NCBI RefSeq assembly: GCF_009677585.1
Contig: NZ_WKYV01000024.1
Location: 25,968-89,967 of the forward strand
Source: Lactonifactor sp. BIOML-A5
Lineage (GTDB): Bacteria; Bacillota; Clostridia; Lachnospirales; Lachnospiraceae
Length of the DNA stretch: 64,000 nt
Direction: 5' to 3'
Shown: one piece after another, positions 52,013-61,365 of the stretch
Layout of the letters: every line of letters begins with the position of its first letter
How positions within the stretch are numbered: position 1 is the stretch's first letter
The notes under the pieces: model-generated
Databases searched by the model: none
Seen by the model: the letters and a program-made list of their open reading frames with translations, nothing else
What the model was told of the DNA's origin: nothing
Position numbers and translations under genes: made by a program

Positions 52013-55000
52013 GTGGAGGCGCTTCCGGATGATATGACGGAGCCGGAACTTCCTGCATCTGAGGAGGCAGCCGCGGTTTCTGAAGCACCGGAAGTTTATG
52101 CCGCAGAGGCAGCGGGTACAGTGTATGTGGATCAGGGCAACGGAAGTGATGAGACAGGGACCGGGACAAAAGCTGCCCCTTATCGAACCATTGAGAAAGC
52201 TGCCGCAGGGCTGCAGGAGGCAGGGGCCGGCAGCACAGTGGACGATAATAAAATTATTATTATAGGGACTTATGAATTGCAGAGCAGGGACTTATTAAGC
52301 GAGAATCCCATACCTGTCACAATTGCAGGAAACACAGGCGACTGCGTATTGAAGGGTCTGTACGAAGCGGGGCAGGACAAGTCGGAGCTGCAGTTATACT
52401 TATATGAGGGAATATGCTTTGAAAACATTAAAATAAAAAATATTAATCATATCTATGGCAATGGACATGACATAACTATAGGCAAGAATGTTGTAAATGC
52501 CACAAAAGAGCCTGATGATTACTCCCTGGGATTCTATTTATACGGTTCAGGGCAGCATGGAATGGTAGGGAATTCGGTTGGGAAAATTTCTGTCTACAGC
52601 GGTACAACCATAAGAATCGTGGGGTATGTAAGAAATAACTCCAGTATTAATACATCAGGCCTGAAAGCTGATATTACGGTGGGGGGAACGGCCAATGTGT
52701 CAACGGTTGTTGCAGGGAGTGCCAGCGGCGCGGTAACCGGGGCTGATGTGGCGATTTCTGTTGAAGGCGGCTACGTGGGCACTTTAATTGGGGGGAATCA
52801 GGGATTCAGCAATATATTATCCCCTTATGAGGGGGATACATCCATTACTATTTCCGGCGGGACCGTTTCAACCATTTTAGGTGCGGGCAGCGGCAGAGCG
52901 GTAAGTATCCCAACGTATTGCGGCAGCATGAAGATTAATGTATCTGGTGGTTCGATAGGAAATATCTATGGGGCAGGCTCTGCAGCTTATGTGCTCAGTA
53001 AAGATAATCAAAAGTCTGAGGTTAACATATCCGTGACAGGCGGCAGTATCAATAATATTTTTGCCGCCGGGAAAGGCGGGGACAACAGTGTAGCAGAGAA
53101 CGAGAACATCAAATTCTCGGAAAAGACTCCCCCGGGGATGTTCGGCAGTATGACCGGAACGGCCAACATCACTGTTGGAGGCAATGCCGTGATAAATGGC
53201 AGTATTTATGCCAGCGGAGAGGGATATGTGGACCAGGAATATGGAACAGAGAATGCATTTTTAAGCGGCAGTGCTGTTATAACCGTTAAAGACAGCGGCA
53301 TTGTGAAAGGAAATGTGTACGGCGGGGGCAAGGGGCTGAAACAGACTGGATATGAGAGCTGCGCCCGGGTGGAAGCAGATTCTTCTGTGGAGGTAAGAAT
53401 AGAGGGCGGCAGTATCGAGAACAATGTCTACGGCGGCGGAGAAAATGGTATCGTTCAGGGAAAAAGTATGGTACATATGAGCGGAGGTACGGTTAAAGGA
53501 AATGTCTACGGCGGCGGGGAAAACGGTTTACATGAAGGGAAAACAGAAGTGCACCTGGGCGGTGGCATTGTGGAGGGCTCCCTCTACGGAGGTGCCCTGG
53601 GTAATCCTGGGGAACGCTTGGTATACGGGGGCTCCACAGTGAATATGACTGGTGGATGGATTCGCGGCAATCTATACGGGGGCAGCGAGCTGAGCGATGA
53701 CGGTCCGAAACCTGTGGAAGGTGAGCTGGCAGAAGACTTAAAGGATTTGATTTTTGTGAATCTGGCTGGAGGCACCGTGAGCGGCAATGTGTTCGGGGGC
53801 GGCTACCGGGGAACAGTCAACGGTTCTACACATCTTCATATCGGTGTGGATGCACCCAATGAGTGTGATTACTATGCAAAGCATACAGAAGAAAAACCCA
53901 TTCTGACCCCATCGGCTTTATCTGTGGAAGGCTCTGTCTATGCCGGGGGGGATTATGGCGGCGGGGATACCGTTGATTATGCTACAATAACAGTTAACGG
54001 TACCTCCCATGTCTATATTGACGGAACAGGCTATAATACAGGGGCATCTGGCAGCGGTTCAGACATGGCTATTGCGGGAGGTGCGTTTGGAAGCGGAGCT
54101 TCCTGTGACGCAGGATCCATCCGTCTGGTGACTCTGAAAAACTACGGCAGTCCGGTTAACAATGATGCAGGAATTGCGAAGGGAGCTACCCGAACTCTGT
54201 CAGCCATCCAGAGGGCGGACAGGGCAGTTTTGATGAACTCTCATGTAAAGCTGACCGGGCAGTCCGATGTGGCGAATCCCAACCAGACAGCCTTGTATTC
54301 GCTGAACCGTATCGGAAACCATGGGAATAGCAGCAGCCTGGGAACTCTGGGAAATAGCCTGGTGCTCCAGGGCGGCAGTACACTGGTGCTGGAATCAGCA
54401 GTGAACGAAACGGCAAACTTCAAAAGTGTGGATAAGGACGGGAATAGCGTGGCAATGAATCAGCTGGAAACTTGTCCCAACACAGTCATTTTTGACACCG
54501 GTACGGTTTTTCGCATCGCTTCTGTCAGCGAGAAGGATGTATCAGGGGAAGAGCTGTACGGGGAAGTATCCGGTTACACCTATTTGCTGGCGGATGATAA
54601 AGCAGATGCCTATGCCTATGCCCGTGCCAAGACAGATTCACAGTATAATACGGACGGAGGCTTTGTGGATCCCGAGAATAAGGAGAAGGAACTGGAGTAT
54701 ACGAATGTAGGAACTCAATACCGTTACTGGCGGATACAGGGAAAAGAGTCTGCTGCGGCATCCCGCCATATGGTGCTGACAGCACAAACTCTGGCAGAAG
54801 GAGACAGCGGATTCGGAAGCGATGGATATTCTGTGGCAGAAGGAACCATAGAACTCCCACCGACAGCGGCAGGTTCTACATATACGGTTACAAGTATCAC
54901 GATTCCCACAGAAACCAACCTTGTCCTGGCAGATGCGGCGAAAAAAGAAGCAGGAGCCGACAGCTGGGCGACGGCAGCAGAGAATCACTCTTCAAATACA

Positions 55001-55489
55001 CAAGAGATTATTCTGGAACAAGAGAAGCAAAGAATACAGGGTGACAGTGCCTTCGGCCTGTTTATGAAAATTGGAAGCGGATTTTCCAATGCGGACAGTG
55101 CTTCCGGCAAGGTGATCTCCAAGGATACGGCGGCGGCAGACGGAAAAAATTCTATAATCGGACAGCAGACAGCGTCTGCTACAGATGGGGGTGCACCTCA
55201 TATGGACTTTATCCTGACGTATAAAAATCAGGACATTTCCGTCAGCAAGGCGCTGGGTACAGTGGTGATCGAGCTGACGCGAAACGATGGGGCAGTGCTG
55301 AATATGAATGTGGAGATTGTTACAAAAGCGAAGGCTCTTGCAGATCAGACGGTTGAACTATTCCCAGAGCGGCAGCTATACCGGCAGGATGATCATTCCG
55401 TCCGGCGTCAGCCGGAATCTGGAGCTTACAAAGGTTTCTGCCTCCTCCTCTTCTTTTGTGACAGGCGACAGTCAGCTGGAAAAGAATAA
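52013..55489 (+). CDS. Adhesin central fragment with VYGGG beta-helix repeats
   Basis: The frame is open from the amber codon at 51973; the first usable start is GTG at 52013 without a good ribosome site. About 1,158 residues. After an acidic linker comes TVYVDQGNGSDETGTGTKAAPYRTIEKA, the usual opening of a right-handed beta-helix. Repeats of the form GGTVKGNVYGGG recur between about residues 280 and 620 (VYGGGKG, VYGGGEN twice, LYGGAL, LYGGSE, VFGGGY). The last 40 residues (after ADQTVELF) are out of frame with the homologous continuation and are probably not native. Surface attachment is the likely role of the intact protein. Confidence 0.65.
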   Translation: MEALPDDMTEPELPASEEAAAVSEAPEVYAAEAAGTVYVDQGNGSDETGTGTKAAPYRTIEKAAAGLQEAGAGSTVDDNKIIIIGTYELQSRDLLSENPIPVTIAGNTGDCVLKGLYEAGQDKSELQLYLYEGICFENIKIKNINHIYGNGHDITIGKNVVNATKEPDDYSLGFYLYGSGQHGMVGNSVGKISVYSGTTIRIVGYVRNNSSINTSGLKADITVGGTANVSTVVAGSASGAVTGADVAISVEGGYVGTLIGGNQGFSNILSPYEGDTSITISGGTVSTILGAGSGRAVSIPTYCGSMKINVSGGSIGNIYGAGSAAYVLSKDNQKSEVNISVTGGSINNIFAAGKGGDNSVAENENIKFSEKTPPGMFGSMTGTANITVGGNAVINGSIYASGEGYVDQEYGTENAFLSGSAVITVKDSGIVKGNVYGGGKGLKQTGYESCARVEADSSVEVRIEGGSIENNVYGGGENGIVQGKSMVHMSGGTVKGNVYGGGENGLHEGKTEVHLGGGIVEGSLYGGALGNPGERLVYGGSTVNMTGGWIRGNLYGGSELSDDGPKPVEGELAEDLKDLIFVNLAGGTVSGNVFGGGYRGTVNGSTHLHIGVDAPNECDYYAKHTEEKPILTPSALSVEGSVYAGGDYGGGDTVDYATITVNGTSHVYIDGTGYNTGASGSGSDMAIAGGAFGSGASCDAGSIRLVTLKNYGSPVNNDAGIAKGATRTLSAIQRADRAVLMNSHVKLTGQSDVANPNQTALYSLNRIGNHGNSSSLGTLGNSLVLQGGSTLVLESAVNETANFKSVDKDGNSVAMNQLETCPNTVIFDTGTVFRIASVSEKDVSGEELYGEVSGYTYLLADDKADAYAYARAKTDSQYNTDGGFVDPENKEKELEYTNVGTQYRYWRIQGKESAAASRHMVLTAQTLAEGDSGFGSDGYSVAEGTIELPPTAAGSTYTVTSITIPTETNLVLADAAKKEAGADSWATAAENHSSNTQEIILEQEKQRIQGDSAFGLFMKIGSGFSNADSASGKVISKDTAAADGKNSIIGQQTASATDGGAPHMDFILTYKNQDISVSKALGTVVIELTRNDGAVLNMNVEIVTKAKALADQTVELFPERQLYRQDDHSVRRQPESGAYKGFCLLLFFCDRRQSAGKE

Positions 55490-56888
55490 CTTTGCCGTAT
55501 CTATGCTGCCGGTAAAATCACAGGGATGGAATACTGCAGGTCTGTTGACAGAGGCATATGATTTAAAGACATTTGCTTCCTCTCCTGTTGCCATAGGTAC
55601 TACGGACAGCCGTTACCAGGCTTCTGTTGAGTTTACTCTGCAGAATGCGCCGGGCTTTCCTGCTAAACCCGAATCGGATGTTGTGACCCTGACGCTTACA
55701 GACATGAACAGCGGTGAGTTTCAGGTTACACTTAAAATCCACTGGAAAGATTCTATTGTGTCTGAGGTAAAAACAGCTCCTGGAAGGCAGTACAATGGGA
55801 TATCTGCCCAAAAACCCAGAATTTCCCAGAAAAGTGCGGTTACTGCGGCATTTACACTTAGCGGTGATGAGAATGTCTCAAACCTTTGGCTGGAACTGCG
55901 GAGAGGAGAAGCGGGCACACCTGTGCTGTTAGCGGAGACCACAATCACATTAATCTTGTCCGGCCGTTTTTACAGCTATCAGATAACAGGGAATGAATCT
56001 TCTAATAAAGTCAGCCTGTCACAGTTTACACAGATGTGGGAGAGCACTAAGCTTGGAGGCAACATTTCTAAGAATGCAGTACTGACAGTAATCATGGATT
56101 TTGGAAAGACGGAAGGCCTCTCTAACGATGATTATAGTTTGCGCTTGCGAAGCGATACGAGCGCAGATTCCTCAGGGGCAGAATTTACTGTGTACAATGA
56201 AGAAGCTGCAGTTAGCCTGTCCGCCGACGGAGGGCTTTCCAGAGGAGCATATACGTTCCATCTGAATATTGCACCTAATACGGATACAAATTTGATGGAT
56301 GGTGCGGCGGCAGTTCTCTATCCTGAGAGCGGAAGTCTCCCGGAAGGGGTGGTATTTGAGTACAAGGGGGAAGAATATTATCCCAGCGGCGGAAAAGTGT
56401 ATGTGCCCCTGGGAGCACCCGGAGCTCACGATTTAGTTATGAATACTTCGAATTCAGCCGGACTTGCGGCGGGAGATCTTACCTTCAAGGCAGAGATTTA
56501 TCCCATAGGTCAAAGTGCGGGTGCGGCATTAAAAGCTTGGTCTGCTTCCTGCAGCTGCAATGTGAAAGAGAATCCAAAGCAAGCTCTCCTGATTCGATTA
56601 GAGAGTGAAAGCCGCATTGTGAAAGCAGGGACACAGCTTACCTTTGCCGCTGACTATTCTGTTACAGGCGAAGGTGGGCATGCAGTTACACTGACGGTAG
56701 AGAAAAAAGAGAACGGAGTTTATCAGCCGGCTGAGAATTGGCAGTACAGCGGGGGCCAATCCATCACAAATACCTCAGGTACAAAATCAATTGATGTTAC
56801 AGTGCCGGCATCGGCTGCTGCCGGCACCTACCGGCTGTGGTTTAGATTCGGGGAACAGTCTGTACCCTATAATATAATAGTAGAATAG
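55308..56888 (+). CDS. Adhesin C-terminal fragment
   Basis: An open frame of 526 codons whose first part lies over the preceding frame. Real homology probably begins near 55366 (QSGSYTGRMIIPSGVSRNLEL). It contains several Ig-like or Big-type beta domains (PVAIGTTDSRYQASVEFTLQN; YSVTGEGGHAVTLTVEKKENG). No LPxTG or membrane anchor ends it. It lacks its own ribosome site, so without frame correction it would not be made. Confidence 0.6.
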   Translation: MWRLLQKRRLLQIRRLNYSQSGSYTGRMIIPSGVSRNLELTKVSASSSSFVTGDSQLEKNNFAVSMLPVKSQGWNTAGLLTEAYDLKTFASSPVAIGTTDSRYQASVEFTLQNAPGFPAKPESDVVTLTLTDMNSGEFQVTLKIHWKDSIVSEVKTAPGRQYNGISAQKPRISQKSAVTAAFTLSGDENVSNLWLELRRGEAGTPVLLAETTITLILSGRFYSYQITGNESSNKVSLSQFTQMWESTKLGGNISKNAVLTVIMDFGKTEGLSNDDYSLRLRSDTSADSSGAEFTVYNEEAAVSLSADGGLSRGAYTFHLNIAPNTDTNLMDGAAAVLYPESGSLPEGVVFEYKGEEYYPSGGKVYVPLGAPGAHDLVMNTSNSAGLAAGDLTFKAEIYPIGQSAGAALKAWSASCSCNVKENPKQALLIRLESESRIVKAGTQLTFAADYSVTGEGGHAVTLTVEKKENGVYQPAENWQYSGGQSITNTSGTKSIDVTVPASAAAGTYRLWFRFGEQSVPYNIIVE

Positions 56889-56918
56889 CTCTACAAGAAA
56901 CAAGCGACTGGCCAAATG

Positions 56919-56959
56919 AAAAAAACGGTGTTCGGACCACTGGTCCGGGCGCCGTTTTT
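56919..56959. terminator. Terminator of the surface operon
   Basis: AAAAACGG pairs with CCGTTTTT, with an inner stem CGGACCA/TGGTCCG. The GC-rich core is flanked by A and T runs, so it can serve both converging units. Confidence 0.85.
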
Positions 56960-56968
56960 ACCCTATCT

Positions 56969-57508
56969 CTAATTCAATCCTAAAACATTCAGGGGAATCT
57001 CATTAAAAAAGTAATGACACCCCATCAGTTCTATGTAATCCAGAGTGTCTTTATACTGTTCTGCCCGAAACCAGTCATTCAGCAGATAGACATACTCCAC
57101 CCACATATTCAGAGGACTGAATAGCTTTTGATATTCCCATTTCTTAAAATGGCAGTTGGGGAGCTTTTCATCCACAGACCCCGGGGAACTTTGAAATTTT
57201 TTTTCTATAATATAGACGGTTGCGTTGTTATAATTAATGAATGCTTCGTCTGGAAGCCACCGTTTAGAATTATAGTATCTGTAGTCGATCCCTCTGGGTT
57301 CCAGAAATTGGGTATAAAGCTTGGCCTTGGCCACGGACATGCCGATGGGCTGCTGGAGCATAAAGCTGTCTTTTCGATAAATGCTGCAGTCGATCACTTG
57401 GTAGCCTCTGTTTTCCAGGGCCTCATTCAGTGAAGTAGTCTGTTCAAAGAGAAGGCCGTTGGCATTGGTTCTGGCCCCGCCCCCATGGATATTAGGTGTT
57501 TTGGACAT
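56969..57508 (-). CDS. Restriction-endonuclease-like protein (putative PD-(D/E)XK), orphan
   Basis: 179 residues. It starts MSKTPNIHGGGARTNANGLLFEQTTSL, a glycine-rich opening seen in several type II restriction enzymes. The core has PDEAFINYNNATVYIIEKKFQ, i.e. acidic residue, then E-K-K in the D-x(n)-E-x-K position of the nuclease fold. No DNA methyltransferase is nearby, so it is an orphan or has another nuclease role. GGAGG precedes the ATG. Homology is judged by eye only. Confidence 0.55.
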   Translation of the reverse strand: MSKTPNIHGGGARTNANGLLFEQTTSLNEALENRGYQVIDCSIYRKDSFMLQQPIGMSVAKAKLYTQFLEPRGIDYRYYNSKRWLPDEAFINYNNATVYIIEKKFQSSPGSVDEKLPNCHFKKWEYQKLFSPLNMWVEYVYLLNDWFRAEQYKDTLDYIELMGCHYFFNEIPLNVLGLN

Positions 57509-57589
57509 AGTTTTCCTCCCTCAGTATGTGTTTTGTCCATTATACCAATCTGCAGAGCAAAAATCTACTGGGAAGACAGAAGATACCTC

Positions 57590-57619
57590 TTGTCAAACCA
57601 TAGTAAATTGGACTATAAT
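57590..57619 (+). promoter_or_regulatory. Promoter of the ribonucleotide reductase operon
   Basis: TTGTCA (57590-57595), 18 bases, TATAAT (57614-57619), 71 bases before the nrdA start. No NrdR-box pair was found nearby. Confidence 0.7.
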
Positions 57620-57689
57620 AATCAAGAGTGTTCCAGGATAATACAGGAAATTCAGGAAAAACTGATAGTGAGAGAAAGGGTCACATACT

Positions 57690-60233
57690 ATGGAAATTTT
57701 GAAACGAAACGGGCAGGCAGAACCCTATCAGTGGGAAAAGATAGAACATGCAGTACGCCTGGCATTCCTGAGTGTAGGACAGGAGCCGGATAAGGACACA
57801 CTGCGGGATCTCACAGAGGCCGTGGAGGCCAGGATCCAGAAATTGGTACAGGAGGGGGAGACACTCCATGTAGAGCTGGTTCAGGATCAGGTGGAGAAGA
57901 CACTGACAGAGAGAAATTATTATGAAGTACTGAAAAGCTATATCCTTTATCGGGAGGAGAGAAGCAGAAAGCGAAAGGCCAGGCAGAATATCGCCGCTTA
58001 TTTTGCGGAGACAGAGGCGGACAGGGAGGAGATAGACAGAACCCTGAAGGCTGTTCAGTCAGAATATCCGGACACACCCTACGATCTGGAACATCTGCTG
58101 ATTAAATTCACCTCTTTTTTTAAGCAGAGCATGAATGGGAAGGAAAGGCTTAGAATCCTCACCCAGGCGGCGGTGGAGCTGACTACCCAGGAAGCCCCAA
58201 AGTGGGAATTTATCGCCGGAAGACTCTATATGCTGCAGTTTGATAAGCAGTTAAAAAAGGATATGAAGCAGTATCAAATTATGAACTTTTACGACAAAGT
58301 AAAGTATCTGACAGAGGAGGAACTGTATGGGAGCTATATACTGGACCACTACTCCAGGGAAGAGCTGCTTTGCTACGAAACCTATATACAGGAAGAGCGG
58401 AATTATCTGCTGAACTATTCCGGTCTTGAGCTGCTGCTGGGCAGGTATGTGATTCGGAACCGGCAGCAGATTCTGCTGGAGACACCCCAGGAGATGTTTT
58501 TGGGGATTGCCATGCATCTGGCTATGCTGGAAACAAAAGACAGGGATGGGTGGGTGAGGCGCTTCTATGATATGCTGAGCACCCTGAAGGTTACTATGGC
58601 AACCCCTACCCTTTCCAATGCCAGAAAGCCATACCACCAGCTCTCTTCCTGTTTTATTGATACGGTGCCGGACAGCCTTACGGGAATATACCGAAGCATA
58701 GATAATTTTGCCCAGGTGAGCAAGTTTGGGGGCGGTATGGGACTGTATTTCGGGAAGGTGCGGGCAGCGGGAAGCAGCATACGCGGCTTTAAAGGAGCAG
58801 CAGGAGGCGTTATCCGCTGGATCAAACTGGCCAACGACACGGCGGTGGCGGTAGATCAGCTGGGGGTCCGTCAGGGCGCGGTGGCTGTATATCTGGATGT
58901 GTGGCACAAGGATCTCCCTGAATTTCTGGCGCTCCGGACAAATAACGGGGACGATAGAATGAAGGCACATGATGTCTTTCCGGCGGTATGCTATCCCGAC
59001 TATTTCTGGGAGCAGGCCAGGGATAATCTGGAGGGAGACTGGTATCTTATGTGTCCCCACGAAGTGCAGACAGTCAAGGGGTATGCCCTGGAGGATGCCT
59101 GGGGGGAAGAATGGACGGAAAGATACCTGGACTGTGTAGAGGATCACAGAATTCATAAGCGTGTTATCCCCATCAAGGATATTGTCCGGCTGATTATAAA
59201 GAGCGGGGTAGAGACAGGTACTCCTTTTACGTTTAACAGGGATCTGGTCAACCGGGCAAATCCAAACAGCCATAAAGGAGTCATCTACTGCAGCAACCTC
59301 TGCACAGAAATCGCCCAGAATATGAGCGGGATTTCCCAGGTAGATCAGAGGGTGGAGACCATAGACGGAGAAACAGTTGTTGTGACGGTTACAAAACCCG
59401 GAGATTTTGTGGTCTGTAACCTGGCAAGCCTCTCTCTTGGAAAGATTGATGTGAAGAATCCAAAAGAGATTATGGAGATTACAAGAAGTGCGGTGAGAGC
59501 CCTGGATAATGTGATTGATCTGAATTTCTTTCCTGTCCCCTATGCAGAGGTGAACAACAAAAGATACCGTCCCATTGGCCTGGGCGTCAGCGGCTATCAT
59601 CATATGCTGGCGAAACAGGGAGTTTTATGGGAGTCAAAAGAACATCTGGAGCTGGCGGATCAGGTATTCGAGGAGATCAATTACGCAGCCGTTACAGCCA
59701 GCTGGGAAAATGCGGCGGAAAAAGGCTGCTACGAATATTTTGAGGGAAGTGACTGGCAGACGGGCGCTTATTTTGAAAAGCGGGGATATGAAAGCAGCCG
59801 CTGGGAGACCCTGAAAAACCGCGTAAGGGCGGATGGACTGCGCAATGGTTATCTTTTGGCTGTGGCTCCTACCAGCAGTACAAGTGTAATTGCTGGTACA
59901 ACTGCAGGGGTAGATCCGGTGATGAACCGCTATTTTCTTGAGGAGAAGAAGAACGGTCTTATGCCGCGGGTGGCGCCGGAACTGGATCTCTCCACATTCT
60001 GGTTTTATAAAAATGCCCATCATATTAACCAGGAGTGGTCTGTGAGGGCCGGGGGCGTGCGCCAGCGCCACATTGACCAGGCACAGAGCATGAATCTGTA
60101 TATTACCAATGATTATACTTACAGCCAGGTGCTGCGGCTGTATATTCTGGCCTGGGAGTGCAAGGTGAAGACGCTGTATTATATCCGCTCGAAAAGCCTG
60201 GAGGTAGAAGAGTGTGAGGTATGCTCCAGCTAA
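57690..60233 (+). CDS. nrdA: Class I ribonucleotide reductase, large subunit
   Basis: 847 residues reducing ribonucleotides to deoxyribonucleotides. The N-terminal ATP-cone (residues 1-90, MEILKRNGQAEPYQWEKIE) gives allosteric control of activity. Active-site residues: Cys in LSSCFIDT, Asn-Cys-Glu in NLCTEIAQ, Cys in VVCNLASLSLG; radical-path Tyr pair in LYYIRS; C-terminal redox pair CEVC. All are present, so it should be active with the beta subunit next. It has its own consensus promoter. Confidence 0.95.
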   Translation: MEILKRNGQAEPYQWEKIEHAVRLAFLSVGQEPDKDTLRDLTEAVEARIQKLVQEGETLHVELVQDQVEKTLTERNYYEVLKSYILYREERSRKRKARQNIAAYFAETEADREEIDRTLKAVQSEYPDTPYDLEHLLIKFTSFFKQSMNGKERLRILTQAAVELTTQEAPKWEFIAGRLYMLQFDKQLKKDMKQYQIMNFYDKVKYLTEEELYGSYILDHYSREELLCYETYIQEERNYLLNYSGLELLLGRYVIRNRQQILLETPQEMFLGIAMHLAMLETKDRDGWVRRFYDMLSTLKVTMATPTLSNARKPYHQLSSCFIDTVPDSLTGIYRSIDNFAQVSKFGGGMGLYFGKVRAAGSSIRGFKGAAGGVIRWIKLANDTAVAVDQLGVRQGAVAVYLDVWHKDLPEFLALRTNNGDDRMKAHDVFPAVCYPDYFWEQARDNLEGDWYLMCPHEVQTVKGYALEDAWGEEWTERYLDCVEDHRIHKRVIPIKDIVRLIIKSGVETGTPFTFNRDLVNRANPNSHKGVIYCSNLCTEIAQNMSGISQVDQRVETIDGETVVVTVTKPGDFVVCNLASLSLGKIDVKNPKEIMEITRSAVRALDNVIDLNFFPVPYAEVNNKRYRPIGLGVSGYHHMLAKQGVLWESKEHLELADQVFEEINYAAVTASWENAAEKGCYEYFEGSDWQTGAYFEKRGYESSRWETLKNRVRADGLRNGYLLAVAPTSSTSVIAGTTAGVDPVMNRYFLEEKKNGLMPRVAPELDLSTFWFYKNAHHINQEWSVRAGGVRQRHIDQAQSMNLYITNDYTYSQVLRLYILAWECKVKTLYYIRSKSLEVEECEVCSS

Positions 60234-60272
60234 GAGCAGATGAATTAGGAAACAATGACAGAGGAGAATAGT

Positions 60273-61316
60273 ATGGAACAGCTGAAAAAGAAACCCCTGT
60301 TTAACCCCCAGGGAGACATTGATGTAAGAAAACGCCGTATGATTAACGGAAATACAACAAACCTGAATGATTTTAATAATATGAAATATACCTGGGTCAG
60401 CGACTGGTACCGCCAGGCCATGAATAATTTCTGGATCCCGGAAGAGATTAACCTGGGGACGGATGTGAAGGATTACGTACAGCTGGCGGAGGGGGAGAGA
60501 AGAGCATATGATAAAATCTTATCGTTTCTGGTGTTCCTGGACAGCATACAGACAGCAAACCTTCCCGCGGTAGGAGAATATATTACGGCCAATGAGATCA
60601 ACCTGTGCCTCTCTATCCAGACCTTCCAGGAGGCGGTTCACAGCCAGAGCTACAGTTATATGCTGGACAGTATCTGCGAGCCCCAGACCAGAAATGAAGT
60701 CCTGTACCAGTGGAAGAATGACGAGTATCTGCTAGAGAGGAATACTTTTATTGGGAACCTGTATAATGAATTTCAGAGAGATAAAAGTCCCTTTACTTTT
60801 GCAAAGACACTGGTGGCCAACTATATTCTGGAGGGAATCTATTTCTACAGCGGATTTATGTTTTTTTATAATCTGGGGCGGAACCATAAGATGCCGGGTT
60901 CTGCCCAGGAGATCCGATACATCAACCGGGATGAGAACACACATCTGTGGCTTTTCCGCAGTATCCTCCTGGAATTGAAGGAGGAAGAACCGGAGCTTTT
61001 TACAGAGGAAAAAACCGCAGTCTACCGGGATATGATCCGTCAGGGCTGTGAACAGGAGATCCGCTGGGGACATTATGCCATAGGAGATGACGTGCCGGGA
61101 CTTACCCGGGAAATGGTAACAGAGTATATCCAGTATCTGGGAAACCTCCGTTGCCAAAGCCTGGGATTCGCAGTATTATATGAGGGTAGAGAAGAAGAAC
61201 CCTCCAGCATGGGATGGGTAAGCCAATACAGCAATGCCAATATGATAAAAACTGACTTTTTTGAGGCACGGAGCACCGCCTATGCAAAAAGCAGCGCATT
61301 GGTAGATGATTTGTAA
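60273..61316 (+). CDS. nrdB: Class I ribonucleotide reductase, beta subunit
   Basis: 347 residues (start at 60273 chosen for the GAGGAG site 8 bases upstream; an in-frame ATG at 60255 lacks one). Metal ligands and radical Tyr are visible: Asp in FLDSIQ, Glu-x2-His-x3-Tyr in EAVHSQSY, Glu in LEGIYFYSGF, and Glu/His in RDENTHLW. The radical Tyr is present, so a tyrosyl-radical cofactor needing O2 (or superoxide) for assembly is expected. It lies in an operon with nrdA and 49 bases before the flavodiiron gene. Confidence 0.93.
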   Translation: MEQLKKKPLFNPQGDIDVRKRRMINGNTTNLNDFNNMKYTWVSDWYRQAMNNFWIPEEINLGTDVKDYVQLAEGERRAYDKILSFLVFLDSIQTANLPAVGEYITANEINLCLSIQTFQEAVHSQSYSYMLDSICEPQTRNEVLYQWKNDEYLLERNTFIGNLYNEFQRDKSPFTFAKTLVANYILEGIYFYSGFMFFYNLGRNHKMPGSAQEIRYINRDENTHLWLFRSILLELKEEEPELFTEEKTAVYRDMIRQGCEQEIRWGHYAIGDDVPGLTREMVTEYIQYLGNLRCQSLGFAVLYEGREEEPSSMGWVSQYSNANMIKTDFFEARSTAYAKSSALVDDL

Positions 61317-61365
61317 TTCCTGAGGCTTGTTTTCTTCCGAAAAAATTAGAAAGAGAGGATTTGCT

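Larger units (their letters stand above)
51425..56888 (+). pseudogene. Giant beta-helix adhesin, interrupted by an amber codon and a frameshift
   Basis: The region reads as one gene of about 1,820 codons broken twice. TAG at 51971-51973 interrupts a frame that continues open in the same frame afterwards (SAQAAGYSIKSESV). Near 55360-55368 (TTCCCAGAGC) the meaningful protein shifts from one frame (ADQTVELF) to another (QSGSYTGRMIIPSG). The protein would be a secreted adhesin: signal peptide, small leucine-rich-like domain, long repeat region, then Ig-like domains. It closes the c-di-GMP-controlled operon. It could be a decayed gene, a phase-variable gene, or carry sequence errors. The pieces are listed separately. 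Confidence 0.7.

Noticed and set aside
51960..52013. T-run frameshift as the cause of the first break in the adhesin
   Set aside because: The frames on both sides of the stop are the same, so a single indel in the T-run cannot explain it; it is an in-frame TAG.
53280..53860. DNA-level tandem repeat or CRISPR-like array in the adhesin
   Set aside because: The repetition is at protein level (VYGGG rungs) with diverged DNA; there are no constant repeats with spacers.
58251..59603. A 450-codon frame antisense to nrdA
   Set aside because: It is a shadow of the strong codon bias of nrdA. The translation is His/Cys/Ile-rich with no motif, and nrdA is complete.
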